Shown: positions 14,991-22,409, numbered from the stretch's first letter. The stretch: 29,215 nt of DNA from RAM1 sp943372515 (GCA_943372515.1 CALRYY010000045.1:1-29215); one strand, 5' to 3'. The notes: generated by a model not told the origin, from the letters alone. Program-made: numbers and translations.

Positions 14991-16199
14991 ATGAGCAAGC
15001 AAATTCAAGACGCCTACATCGTTGCCGCCACGCGCACGCCCATCGGGCGCTCGCACAAGGGCTATTTCCGCAACACACGGCCAGACGACCTGCTGGCCAC
15101 CGCGCTGCGCGCCGCGCTGGCGCAGGTGCCCGGGCTGGATCCGGCCAGCATTGAGGACGTGATCTGCGGCTGCGCCATCCCCGAGGGCGCGCAGGGCCTG
15201 AACGTGGCGCGCATTGGCGCGGTGCTGGCCGGCCTGCCCAAGAGCGTGGGCGGCATCACCGTCAACCGGTTTTGCGCGTCGGGCCTGTCGGCTGTGCAGA
15301 TGGCGGCTGACCGCATCCGCGTGGGCGAGGCCGATGTGATGATTGCCGCCGGCACCGAGAGCATGAGCATGGTGCCCATGATGGGCAACTCGCCCAGCCT
15401 GTCGCCCACGGTGTTCAGCAACCCCGACGACATTGAAAGCTACGGCATTGCTTACGGCATGGGCCTGACGGCCGAGAAGGTCGCCCAGCAATGGAAGGTC
15501 AGCCGCGAAGCGCAGGACGAATTCGCCTACCAGTCGCACATGAAGGCCATTGCCGCCATGAAAGCCGGCGAGTTTGCGGGCGAGATCACGCCGGTGGACG
15601 TGGCCGAGCGATCGGTGGACCTGGAATCGGCAGAGGTGAGCATTGCCACCCGCACGGTCAACATCGACGAAGGCGCACGGCCCGACACGACGCCCGAAGG
15701 CCTGGCCAAGCTGCGCACTGTGTTCGCGGCGCGCGGCAGCGTCACGGCGGGCAACAGCTCGCAGACCTCTGACGGCGCGGGCGCGCTGATTGTGGTGAGC
15801 GAGGCGGCGCTCAAGCGTTACAACCTCAAGCCGCTGGCGCGCTTTGTGGGCTACGCCAGCCGCGGTGTGCCGCCGCACATCATGGGCATCGGCCCTATCG
15901 AGGCCATCCCCGCTGCGCTGCGCAATGCAGGACTGAAGCAAAGCGACATCGACTGGATCGAGTTGAACGAGGCGTTCGCTGCGCAGTCGCTGGCTGTGAT
16001 CAACACGCTGGGGCTGGACCCGTCCAAGGTCAACCCCATGGGCGGCGCAATTGCATTGGGCCACCCGCTGGGTGCTACTGGCGCTATCCGGTCCGCGACA
16101 GTGGTCCACGCGCTGCAACGCAAGAATCTGAAATACGGCATGGTGACGATGTGCGTAGGTATGGGCCAGGGCGCCGCTGGAATATTTGAGCGGGTCTGA
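14991..16199 (+). CDS. fadA: Acetyl-CoA C-acyltransferase (3-ketoacyl-CoA thiolase)
   Basis: Thiolytic last step of beta-oxidation, giving acetyl-CoA and a shortened acyl-CoA. The protein has 402 residues from the ATG at 14991, chosen for AAGGA 8 bp upstream; a TTG five codons earlier is less likely because it overlaps the previous stop. The thiolase catalytic residues are all present: nucleophile Cys95 in VNRFCASGLSA, His358 in ALGHPLGATGA, and Cys388 in MCVGMGQG. NEAFAAQ (about 330) is also intact. The first 15 residues and GYFRNTRPDDLLATALR match the FadA/FadI degradative type rather than the biosynthetic PhaA type. It pairs with the FadN-like protein in the same operon. A repeat element follows its stop codon. 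Confidence 0.94.
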   Translation: MSKQIQDAYIVAATRTPIGRSHKGYFRNTRPDDLLATALRAALAQVPGLDPASIEDVICGCAIPEGAQGLNVARIGAVLAGLPKSVGGITVNRFCASGLSAVQMAADRIRVGEADVMIAAGTESMSMVPMMGNSPSLSPTVFSNPDDIESYGIAYGMGLTAEKVAQQWKVSREAQDEFAYQSHMKAIAAMKAGEFAGEITPVDVAERSVDLESAEVSIATRTVNIDEGARPDTTPEGLAKLRTVFAARGSVTAGNSSQTSDGAGALIVVSEAALKRYNLKPLARFVGYASRGVPPHIMGIGPIEAIPAALRNAGLKQSDIDWIELNEAFAAQSLAVINTLGLDPSKVNPMGGAIALGHPLGATGAIRSATVVHALQRKNLKYGMVTMCVGMGQGAAGIFERV

Positions 16200-16205
16200 C
16201 GACCC

Positions 16206-16288
16206 GCCCCCCTGAGCCGCCTTCGGCGTCTTCCCCCCGCGGGCGGGGGGACGCCATCGGTGGCCCGGCGGAGCCGGTTCCACGATGG
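16206..16288. repeat. Multi-hairpin intergenic repeat element, copy B
   Basis: Begins 7 bp after the thiolase stop. It contains GCCGCC-TTC-GGCG, then CCCCCC-GCGGGC-GGGGGG, and the tail GGCCCGGCGGAGCCGGTTCC, which closely matches the tail of the element at 5474-5548. The strong C6/G6 hairpin may end or slow transcription between the thiolase gene and the hydrolase gene that starts at 16324. Confidence 0.7.
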
Positions 16289-16323
16289 CCCTGGCGTTTG
16301 TAGTGCATCACGAGGAGGTGCTT

Positions 16324-17202
16324 ATGAAAAGCTTGACGATTGCCGCCACCGGCGGCGCGCAGATTGCGCTGCGGGTGTACGAGCCCGACAGCGCCGGCTG
16401 TGGCAGTGTGGTCATCGGCGGTGCCATGGGGGTGCGCCAGGACTACTATGCGCCGTTCGCGCAGTGGCTGGCGGGCCAGGGCTGGCGCGTCACCACGTTT
16501 GACTACCGCGGCTCGGGCGACTCATTGCCCGATACGCCGCACGGCACCCTGCGTGGCTACAAGGCCGACCTGTTTGACTGGACGCGCGATTACGAAGCCG
16601 CCATCGACCACGCGCACGCCGCGCTGCCGGGCAAGCCGCTGTACCTGCTGGGCCACAGCCTGGGCGCGCAGTTGCCGGGGCTGATCACCAACCAGCACAA
16701 GGTCAGTGGCCTGCTCAGCGTGGCCGCGGGCAGCGGTTACTGGCGCGAAAACGCGCCGCAGCTCAAGCGCATCGTGCCGTACTTCTGGTTCTTTCTGGTG
16801 CCACTGGCCACGCGGCTGTGCGGCTACTTCCCCGGCAAGAAGCTCAAGAAGGTGGGCGACCTGCCGGCCGGTGTGATCCTGCAGTGGCGCAAGTGGTGCC
16901 TGAACCCGCGCTACAGCGTGGGCGCCGAGGGTGAAGCGGCGCGCCAGGGTTATGCCAACGCACGCTTTCCGGTGCTGGCGCTGTCGGTGACCGACGACGA
17001 ACTGATGACGCTGCGCGGCACCCACAGCCTCATGAGCCTGTACGAAAACGCACCAGTCGAAGTGCAGCGCATTGCGCCGGCCGACCTGTCGGTGCGCCGC
17101 ATCGGGCACTTCGGCCCGTTTCGCCGCGAGCATGAAGGCCTGCTGTGGCCGCGCATCCAGCGCTCGCTGGCCGGCGGCCTGCTGCGCGGGGCTGTCGCAT
17201 GA
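16324..17202 (+). CDS. Alpha/beta-fold hydrolase (COG4757-like)
   Basis: A 292-residue serine hydrolase of unknown substrate. The start is at 16324 because GAGGAGG sits 5 bp upstream; an in-frame ATG 13 codons earlier has no such signal. Visible parts: oxyanion segment VVIGGAMGVRQDYYAPFAQW (about 35-54), VTTFDYRGSGDSL, and the nucleophile elbow LLGHSLGAQLPGL with Ser112. A helical lid (about 145-205, PYFWFFLVPLATRLCGYFPG) follows. The late acid is probably the Asp in SVTDDELM and the base His in RRIGHFGPF. The layout matches predicted hydrolases of the COG4757 group. It overlaps the thioesterase gene by ATGA, suggesting a linked role in acyl ester or thioester handling. Confidence 0.85.
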   Translation: MKSLTIAATGGAQIALRVYEPDSAGCGSVVIGGAMGVRQDYYAPFAQWLAGQGWRVTTFDYRGSGDSLPDTPHGTLRGYKADLFDWTRDYEAAIDHAHAALPGKPLYLLGHSLGAQLPGLITNQHKVSGLLSVAAGSGYWRENAPQLKRIVPYFWFFLVPLATRLCGYFPGKKLKKVGDLPAGVILQWRKWCLNPRYSVGAEGEAARQGYANARFPVLALSVTDDELMTLRGTHSLMSLYENAPVEVQRIAPADLSVRRIGHFGPFRREHEGLLWPRIQRSLAGGLLRGAVA

Positions 17203-18005
17203 GCGTGGCGTTCGATGAAGCCATAGCGCTGCAACCGCAGCCTGACGGCAGCTACACGGGCCACACCAGCCCGGCCTACGCCAACATGGTGGGGCCGTTT
17301 GGTGGTATCACCGCCGCGCAGGCACTGAACGCCGTGCTGCAGCACCCGCAGCGCCTGGGCGAGCCTGTGTCGCTCACGGTCAACTTCTGCGCGGCGCTGG
17401 CCGACGGCCCTTTTGCCGTGACGGCACGCCCCGCGCGCACCAACCGCTCCACCCAGCATTGGGTGATCGAGGTGACGCAAGGCGACGCCACGGTGCTCAC
17501 AGCCACCGCCTTCACCGCCACGCGGCGCGACACCTGGAGCGCGAGCGAGCATGCGTTGCCACCCGTGCCGGTGCCGGCTGACGTGCCCCTGCCCACGGCG
17601 CGTGGACGGGTGGCGTGGATCAACCGCTACGAAATGCGATTCATTGAAGGCGGCTTTCCCGCGGAGTGGAACGGCACCGACCACGGCATCAGCCGCACGC
17701 AGCTGTGGCTGCGCGACAACCCGCCGCGTGCGCTGGACTTTGCGTCGCTGGCGGCGCTGGCCGACGTGTTCTTTCCCCGCATCTGGCGCCGCCGCGCCAC
17801 GCTGGTGCCGCTGGGCACCGTGTCCATGACGGTGTACTTTCATGCGGATGCGGCGCAGCTGGCCGCCACCGGCAGCGGCTACCTGCTGGGCCAGGCCCAG
17901 GCGCAGGCGTTTCGCAATGGTTACTTCGACCAGACGGCGCAGCTGTGGAACGAGGCGGGTGAATTGCTCGCCACAACCCACCAGGTTGTTTACTACAAGG
18001 AATGA
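17199..18005 (+). CDS. Acyl-CoA thioesterase, TesB-like double-hotdog
   Basis: Hydrolyses acyl-CoA to free acid and CoA. The 268-residue protein begins MSVAFDEAIAL at 17199, where ATGA overlaps the preceding stop. Residues about 20-125 form the first hotdog (YANMVGPFGGITAAQALNAV, then LTVNFCAALADGPF) and about 145-266 the second (MRFIEGGFPAEW, LGTVSMTVYFHADAAQL, and the ending AQLWNEAGELLATTHQVVYY). This is the acyl-CoA thioesterase family 3/TesB_N-like layout; length is normal. Preferred chain length cannot be read from sequence. In context it may release CoA from slowly degraded acyl-CoAs of the same pathway. Confidence 0.87.
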   Translation: MSVAFDEAIALQPQPDGSYTGHTSPAYANMVGPFGGITAAQALNAVLQHPQRLGEPVSLTVNFCAALADGPFAVTARPARTNRSTQHWVIEVTQGDATVLTATAFTATRRDTWSASEHALPPVPVPADVPLPTARGRVAWINRYEMRFIEGGFPAEWNGTDHGISRTQLWLRDNPPRALDFASLAALADVFFPRIWRRRATLVPLGTVSMTVYFHADAAQLAATGSGYLLGQAQAQAFRNGYFDQTAQLWNEAGELLATTHQVVYYKE

Positions 18006-18010
18006 GCAAA

Positions 18011-18090
18011 TGACCCCCACGCTTGTCACTTCGTGTGCTGCGCTGCCCCCCGAGGGGGCCGAACCCGCCTTGGGGCGGCCCGGCGGCGGG
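18011..18090. repeat. Multi-hairpin intergenic repeat element, copy C
   Basis: Occupies the gap between the thioesterase and the following SDR gene. It holds CCCCC-CGA-GGGGG and a GCC/GGC-rich tail (CGCCTTGGGGCGGCCCGGCG). It is more diverged than the copies at 5474 and 16206 but keeps the run of C at the start, the C5/G5 hairpin and the GGCCCGGC block. Its right end reaches to within 6 bp of the SDR start codon, so the ribosome-binding region of that gene (GGCGGG) is formed by the element. Confidence 0.6.
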
Positions 18091-18095
18091 TTGTC

Positions 18096-18830
18096 ATGAA
18101 AAAAGTTGCGCTGGTGATAGGAGCAGGTGACGCGACCGGCGGCGCCATTGCCCGCCGCTTCGCTCGCGAAGGCTATGTGGCCTGCGTCACCCGCCGCAGC
18201 CTGGACAAGCTGCAGCCGCTGGTGGAGCAGATCCGCGCGCAGGGCGGGCAATCGCACGGCTTTGCGTCGGATGCGCGCAAGGAAGAAGAAGTCGTCGCGC
18301 TCATCGAGCAGATCGAATCCACCATCGGCCCCATCGAGGTCATGGTGTTCAATATCGGCGCCAACGTGCCCAGCAGCATCCTGGAGCAATCAGCACAGAA
18401 GTATTTCAAGATCTGGGAGATGGCCTGCTTCAGCGGCTTTTTGAACGGGCGAGAGGTGGCCAAACGCATGGTCACCCGCACGGGCGCGGACCGCCGCCAG
18501 ACCATCGTGTTCACCGGCGCCACGGCGTCGCTGCGCGGCGCATCGGGCTTTGCTGCATTCGCCGGCGCCAAGCATGCACTGCGCGCGCTGGCCCAAAGCA
18601 TGGCGCGCGAGCTGGGGCCCCGTGGCATCCATGTGGCGCATGTGGTGGTGGACGGCGCGATCGACACCGCGTTCATACGCGACAATTTCCCCGATCGCTA
18701 TGCGTTGAAGTCACAGGACGGCATCGTGAACCCTGAGCACATTGCCGACAGCTACTGGATGCTGCACCAGCAGCCGCGTGACGCGTGGACGCATGAGCTG
18801 GATCTCAGACCCTATATGGAGAAATTCTGA
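18096..18830 (+). CDS. SDR-fold protein lacking the catalytic Tyr
   Basis: A 244-residue Rossmann-fold protein. The cofactor loop is VIGAGDATGGAIARRF (about 7-22) and NIGAN replaces the usual NNAG. Where the SDR catalytic YxxxK should be, it reads AFAGAKHAL, with Phe155 and Lys159, and the residue 13 positions earlier (usual Ser) is Ala142; a Ser is found at 145 (TGATAS). So it keeps the fold and Lys but probably not the normal proton relay. The start ATG is at 18096, just after a repeat element, with only a weak ribosome site. Its stop overlaps the next ATG (TGATG). It may be a pseudo-enzyme or use a different chemistry. Confidence 0.82.
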   Translation: MKKVALVIGAGDATGGAIARRFAREGYVACVTRRSLDKLQPLVEQIRAQGGQSHGFASDARKEEEVVALIEQIESTIGPIEVMVFNIGANVPSSILEQSAQKYFKIWEMACFSGFLNGREVAKRMVTRTGADRRQTIVFTGATASLRGASGFAAFAGAKHALRALAQSMARELGPRGIHVAHVVVDGAIDTAFIRDNFPDRYALKSQDGIVNPEHIADSYWMLHQQPRDAWTHELDLRPYMEKF

Positions 18831-19417
18831 TGAAGAGCTTCGAGTTCTGGTTTGATATCGGCAGCCCTGCCGCCTACCTGGCGTGGACGCAACTACCCGC
18901 GCTGTGCGAAGAAACAGGCGCGCACGCCGTGTACCGCCCCATGCTGCTGGGCGGCGTGTTCCACGCCACCGGCAACCATTCGCCCACGGCGGTGCCGGCC
19001 AAGGGCAGCTACATGCTGGACGACCTGGCCCGCTTTGCGCGGCGCTACGGTGTGCCGTTCAACAACAACCCGCACTTTCCCGTCAACACGCTCATGATCA
19101 TGCGCGGCGCGGTGGGCCTGCAGCTGCGCGAACCGGCTCGTTTTGATGCCTATGTGCGCGCCATGTATGAAGCCATGTGGGTCCACGCGCAAAACCTGAA
19201 CGACCCTGCCGCCGTCGGTGCTGTGTTGCATGCCGCGGGCTTTGACCCGGCGGCTATGCTCGCGCTGACGCAGGAGGCCGAAGTGAAAGACCGCCTGAAG
19301 GCCGTAACGCAGGAGGCCGTGGACCGCGGCGTGTTCGGCGCCCCCGTATTCTTCGTGGGAACCCAGATGTTCTGGGGCCAGGACCGACTTGATTTTGTGA
19401 AAGAAGCTTTGAAATGA
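18830..19417 (+). CDS. 2-hydroxychromene-2-carboxylate isomerase family (DsbA/GST-kappa fold)
   Basis: A 195-residue thioredoxin-fold protein. The N-terminal FEFWFDIGSPAAYLAW holds the family's active Ser12 in the place of the thioredoxin Cys. A helical insert covers about 60-145 (KGSYMLDDLARFARRYGVPF, FPVNTLMIMRGAV), and the fold closes with GVFGAPVFFVGTQMFWGQDR (about 165-185), the glutathione-binding signature of this family. Characterised members isomerise 2-hydroxychromene-2-carboxylate in naphthalene breakdown, but many relatives lie in acyl-CoA operons with unknown substrates, as here. It overlaps both neighbours by a few bases. No other aromatic genes are seen, so the naphthalene role is unlikely. 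Confidence 0.88.
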   Translation: MKSFEFWFDIGSPAAYLAWTQLPALCEETGAHAVYRPMLLGGVFHATGNHSPTAVPAKGSYMLDDLARFARRYGVPFNNNPHFPVNTLMIMRGAVGLQLREPARFDAYVRAMYEAMWVHAQNLNDPAAVGAVLHAAGFDPAAMLALTQEAEVKDRLKAVTQEAVDRGVFGAPVFFVGTQMFWGQDRLDFVKEALK

Positions 19418-20181
19418 CGCAAGACATCCTCTCCCACACCGAAGCCGGTGTCACAACCATCACGCTCAACCGTGTGGACAAGAAAAACTCCATCACCGCC
19501 GCCATGTATGGCGCCATGGCCGATGCACTGCAGGCGGCCGCGGCCGACGCCGCCGTGCGCGTGGTGGTGTTCCAGGGGCACGAAACCATCTTCAGCGCCG
19601 GCAACGACATTGGCGACTTCCTGAACAAGCCGCCCGCAGGCCAGGACTCACCGGTGTTCCGTTTCCTGCATGGCATCGCGGCCTTCCCCAAGCCGCTGAT
19701 CGCCGCCGTGTGCGGCCCGGCCGTGGGCGTGGGCACCACCCTGCTGTTCCATTGCGACCTGGTCTACGCGGGAGACAACGCCGCGTTCAGCATGCCCTTT
19801 GTCAACCTGGGCCTGTGCCCCGAGGCAGCCTCCAGCCTGCTGGTGCCGCAGATGCTGGGCTACCACCGCGCGGCCGAGGCGCTGCTGATGGGTGAGCCCT
19901 TCATGGCCGAGGCCGCACTGGAAGTGGGCCTGGTCAACCGCGTGCTGCCTCCGACCGAGGCCAACAACTACGCGCAAGCCCAGGCCCGCAAGCTGGCGGC
20001 CAAGCCGATCAGCTCGCTGGTGGAGACCAAGCGTCTCATGAAAAAAGGACAGGCCTCGCTGGTGGCGCAGCAGATGGCCGAAGAGGGCGCGAGCTTCGCC
20101 CGCATGCTGGGCGAGCCGGCTGCCAAGGAAGCCTTCACCGCGTTCATGGCGCGACGCAAGCCGGACTTCAGTCAGGTCTGA
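19414..20181 (+). CDS. Enoyl-CoA hydratase/isomerase family protein
   Basis: A 255-residue crotonase-fold protein. Visible are the CoA/oxyanion segments FSAGNDIGDFL (about 66-76) and CGPAVGVGTTLLFHCDLVYA (about 101-120), then MPFVNLGLCPEAASSLLVPQ. The first catalytic Glu of true hydratases (GGGCE) is replaced here by GVGTT. Glu137 in the LGLCPEAASS segment matches the single acidic residue of Delta3,Delta2-enoyl-CoA isomerases of the ECI2 type. An isomerase role with unsaturated acyl-CoAs therefore fits better than plain hydration (inference from motif alignment by eye). It ends the overlapping gene set that begins at 16324. Confidence 0.9.
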   Translation: MTQDILSHTEAGVTTITLNRVDKKNSITAAMYGAMADALQAAAADAAVRVVVFQGHETIFSAGNDIGDFLNKPPAGQDSPVFRFLHGIAAFPKPLIAAVCGPAVGVGTTLLFHCDLVYAGDNAAFSMPFVNLGLCPEAASSLLVPQMLGYHRAAEALLMGEPFMAEAALEVGLVNRVLPPTEANNYAQAQARKLAAKPISSLVETKRLMKKGQASLVAQQMAEEGASFARMLGEPAAKEAFTAFMARRKPDFSQV

Positions 20182-20190
20182 GCCCATCCT

Positions 20191-20280
20191 TGTCATTGCG
20201 GGCTCGACCCGCAATCCACGCCTCTTTGGCCCACACCCTTGCCGAAGCGGCATGGATGCCGGGTCAAGCCCGGCATGACA
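20191..20280. repeat. Inverted pair of 28-bp palindromic repeats
   Basis: Two copies of the TGTCAT...ATCCA element face each other across 34 bp: 20191-20218 (stem ATTGCGGG/CCCGCAAT) and, inverted, 20253-20280 (stem ATGCCGGG/CCCGGCAT). Each can form its own hairpin and the two can also pair with each other in one long stem. The stem differences are compensatory. The unit lies in the 150-bp gap between the hydratase gene and the TPR-methyltransferase gene and could act as a transcript end. Confidence 0.85.
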
Positions 20281-20331
20281 GCCTGGGTGATCAGACGAGT
20301 CTGTGACCCAAGCCTGGTGTAGGCTAGCCTC

Positions 20332-21429
20332 ATGAACGATTCCATGACCCAGGCGCGCCAGCATTTCCTGGACGGCGTAGTCCATTTCGAGGCCTCGCGC
20401 CTCACCGACGCCGAACGCAGCTTTGAAGCTGCGCTGGCCCTGGCACCCGGTCGCCCATCGGTGCTGGCCAACCTGGGTGCTGCACGGGTACGGCTGGGCA
20501 AATATGAAGAGGCTCTGCCGGTGCTGGAGCAGGCCACCGCCGCCGAGCCCGCCAATGCCGATGCCTGGGGACACCTGGGCACGGCCTGTGCCGAGACCGG
20601 CCGCATGGAAGACGCGCTCAAGGCGTTTGACCGCGCCCTGCAGATCAACCCCGGCCTGACCGAAGGCTGGAGCCGCCTGGGCGGCGTGATGCGCGAGCTG
20701 GGCCAACTGGACGAAGCGGCCAGTTGCTTCGAGCGGGCCATCGCCCTCGGCGCGGACGACGACCTGCACCGCTATTACCTGGCGTCGGTGCGCGGCGGCA
20801 GCACGCCGCCAGCGCCGCCGCGCGAGTATGTGCAAACGCTGTTTGACACGTATGCGGATGATTTTCAGGGCCACCTGACCGGCGCGCTGCGCTACCAGGC
20901 ACATGAGGTACTGGTGGGCAACCTGCCGGCACCCCCCCACGGGCGCTGGCGCTCGGTGCTGGACTTGGGTTGTGGCACCGGCCTGTGCGGCCCGCTCATC
21001 CAGCCGCTGGCGGACCGGGTGGACGGCCTGGACGTGTCGCAGCGCATGCTGGACCAATCCCGGGCCACCGGCGTCTACACAGACCTGGTCCAGGCCGACA
21101 TCAGCGAATGGCTGGCCACCGCGCAGCGGCAGGACGACCTGGTGCTGGCCGCAGACGTGTTCATCTACGTCGGCGCGCTGGAGCCGGTGTTTGCCGGCGT
21201 GGCGAGGGTGCTGGCGCCGGGCGGTGTGTTTGCTTTCAGTGTGGAGGAACTGCCGGGGGACGAAGACCTGCGCCTGATGCCCAGCCTGCGCTATGCGCAC
21301 TCAGAAGCCTATGTGCGACGGCTGGCCCAGGCCCACGGTCTGCAGGTGCGCCGCACCGTGCGCGCACCCATCCGCGAAGACCAGCGCCGGCCCATCGAAG
21401 GGCTGTATGTGTACCTCAGCGGGCGTTGA
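20332..21429 (+). CDS. TPR-containing methyltransferase (COG4976-like)
   Basis: A 365-residue protein. Residues 1 to about 145 are TPRs (EASRLTDAERSFEAALALAP, SVLANLGAARVRLGKYEEAL, ADAWGHLGTACAETGRMEDA, TEGWSRLGGVMRELGQLDEA). The segment YVQTLFDTYADDFQGHL (about 165-181) and a class I SAM-binding domain follow, with motif I VLDLGCGTGLCGPL around Asp211 and later motif AAQRQDDLVLAADVFIYVG. This fusion is the known 'predicted methyltransferase with TPR' family; the substrate is unknown. The ribosome site before the ATG is weak, and an ATG four codons later is an alternative. Its 3' end lies 56 bp before the first DGPF gene. Confidence 0.88.
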   Translation: MNDSMTQARQHFLDGVVHFEASRLTDAERSFEAALALAPGRPSVLANLGAARVRLGKYEEALPVLEQATAAEPANADAWGHLGTACAETGRMEDALKAFDRALQINPGLTEGWSRLGGVMRELGQLDEAASCFERAIALGADDDLHRYYLASVRGGSTPPAPPREYVQTLFDTYADDFQGHLTGALRYQAHEVLVGNLPAPPHGRWRSVLDLGCGTGLCGPLIQPLADRVDGLDVSQRMLDQSRATGVYTDLVQADISEWLATAQRQDDLVLAADVFIYVGALEPVFAGVARVLAPGGVFAFSVEELPGDEDLRLMPSLRYAHSEAYVRRLAQAHGLQVRRTVRAPIREDQRRPIEGLYVYLSGR

Positions 21430-21485
21430 ATACGCGCTCGGGGTCATTCCGTATGATCCGCAGCAGATGCAGCCAAGGAACCGTC

Positions 21486-21869
21486 ATGACCTACATGCTC
21501 CTCATTCTTGAGCCCACCGGCCAGCGCCAGGAACGCACCGAAGCGCAAGGCCGCGACGCCTACGACCAGATGGTGAAGTTTGGCGACAGCCTGAAGGCGC
21601 GCGGTCTGCTCCAGGGCACGCAATCGCTGGCCTCGCACCGCCAGGCGGTGCGCGTGAGCTACCCGGGCGGCAAGCCCCAGGTGCTGGACGGCCCGTTTGC
21701 CGAAGCCAAGGAAATGATTGGCGGCTACTTCATCCTGACGTGCGGCACCTTTGAAGAGGCCGTGGCCATTGCCCGTGAATGCCCCGCCGCCCAGTGGGCC
21801 ACGGTGGAAGTGCGCGCGTTTGCCCCCTGTTACGACGACAGCCTGGCGCCGGTGGCCAAGTCCGCCTGA
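21486..21869 (+). CDS. YciI/DGPF-domain protein 1
   Basis: A 127-residue small protein of the YCII-related family. It begins MTYMLLILEPTGQRQERTEA and holds the signature VLDGPFAEAKEMIGGYFIL (DGPF at about 69-72), then TFEEAVAIARECPAA and a beta-strand VEVRAFAPC. The start at 21486 follows AAGGA by about 6 bp. DGPF proteins are routinely encoded next to ECF42 sigma factors; their biochemical role is unknown though the fold resembles ferredoxin-like dimeric enzymes. It precedes a second DGPF gene, with a likely ECF promoter between the two. Confidence 0.9.
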   Translation: MTYMLLILEPTGQRQERTEAQGRDAYDQMVKFGDSLKARGLLQGTQSLASHRQAVRVSYPGGKPQVLDGPFAEAKEMIGGYFILTCGTFEEAVAIARECPAAQWATVEVRAFAPCYDDSLAPVAKSA

Positions 21870-21898
21870 GCGGCTGCCTGAAAATTTCTGACCTGGTC

Positions 21899-21925
21899 TG
21901 TCGAGAACCGGGTTCGCGGTTCGTC
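21899..21925 (+). promoter_or_regulatory. Candidate ECF42-dependent promoter
   Basis: TGTCGA (21899-21904) and CGTC (21922-21925) are separated by exactly 17 bp, upstream of the second DGPF gene. The published ECF42 promoter consensus (worked out in Streptomyces) is TGTCGA at -35 and CG(A/T)C at -10, so this is a full match. Transcription would begin about 40 bp before the ATG at 21974 and cover the DGPF, SRPBCC, VOC and sigma genes. Recognition by the local sigma factor is inferred. Confidence 0.65.
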
Positions 21926-21973
21926 GTCCAGTCAAGGGCGCCATTGCGGGGCCCGTCTGACCAGGAGAGAGAC

Positions 21974-22399
21974 ATGCGATTCATGATCATCGTCAAGTCC
22001 AACCCCGAGTTCGAGGCCGAAACCACCCCCCAAAGCCCCGACGAGAAATTGATGGCTGCCATGGCCGATTACCACGAGCAGCTGTCCAAAGCCGGCGTGC
22101 TGCTGGACGCCAGCGGCCTGCAGCCCAGCCGCAAGGGATGGCGCATCCATTACGACGGGCCAAAACGCACCGTGGTGGACGGCCCGTTTACCGAGAGCAA
22201 GGAGCTGATCGCCGGCTTCACCACCATCCAGGTGCGCAGCCGCGAAGAGGCGCTGGAATGGTCGCGCCGCTTCCCCAACCCCGCAGGCGAGGGCGCGCCC
22301 ACCGTGATCGAGGTTCGCCAGCTGTATGAGCTGGATGACTTCGAGCCCAATGCACAGGTGCAGCGCTTTCGTGAAATGAACACACCGAGCCAGAAGTAA
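21974..22399 (+). CDS. YciI/DGPF-domain protein 2
   Basis: A 141-residue DGPF protein, MRFMIIVKSNPEFEAETTPQ at the start, with TVVDGPFTESKELIAGFTTI (DGPF at about 65-68), then SREEALEWSRRFPNPAGEG and IEVRQLYELDDF. The middle segment LMAAMADYHEQLSKAGVLLD is typical of the longer PhnB-like/YCII group. A strong AGGAGAGA ribosome site lies 4 bp before the ATG. It is clearly a paralogue of the preceding DGPF gene but diverged. It is the first gene behind the candidate ECF promoter, and the SRPBCC gene follows after 10 bp. Confidence 0.92.
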   Translation: MRFMIIVKSNPEFEAETTPQSPDEKLMAAMADYHEQLSKAGVLLDASGLQPSRKGWRIHYDGPKRTVVDGPFTESKELIAGFTTIQVRSREEALEWSRRFPNPAGEGAPTVIEVRQLYELDDFEPNAQVQRFREMNTPSQK

Positions 22400-22409
22400 G
22401 GAGCCCACC

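Noticed and set aside
14685..16283. Long minus-strand open frame (532 codons) opposite the thiolase
   Set aside because: Shadow of fadN and fadA; no domain and no ribosome site.
18830..19417. Naphthalene degradation role for the 2-hydroxychromene-2-carboxylate isomerase homologue
   Set aside because: No dioxygenase, aldolase or other aromatic pathway genes are in the window; neighbours are acyl-CoA enzymes.
19648..21300. Long minus-strand open frame (550 codons)
   Set aside because: Runs through the enoyl-CoA hydratase/isomerase gene, the repeat pair and the TPR-methyltransferase, all well-supported plus-strand features.
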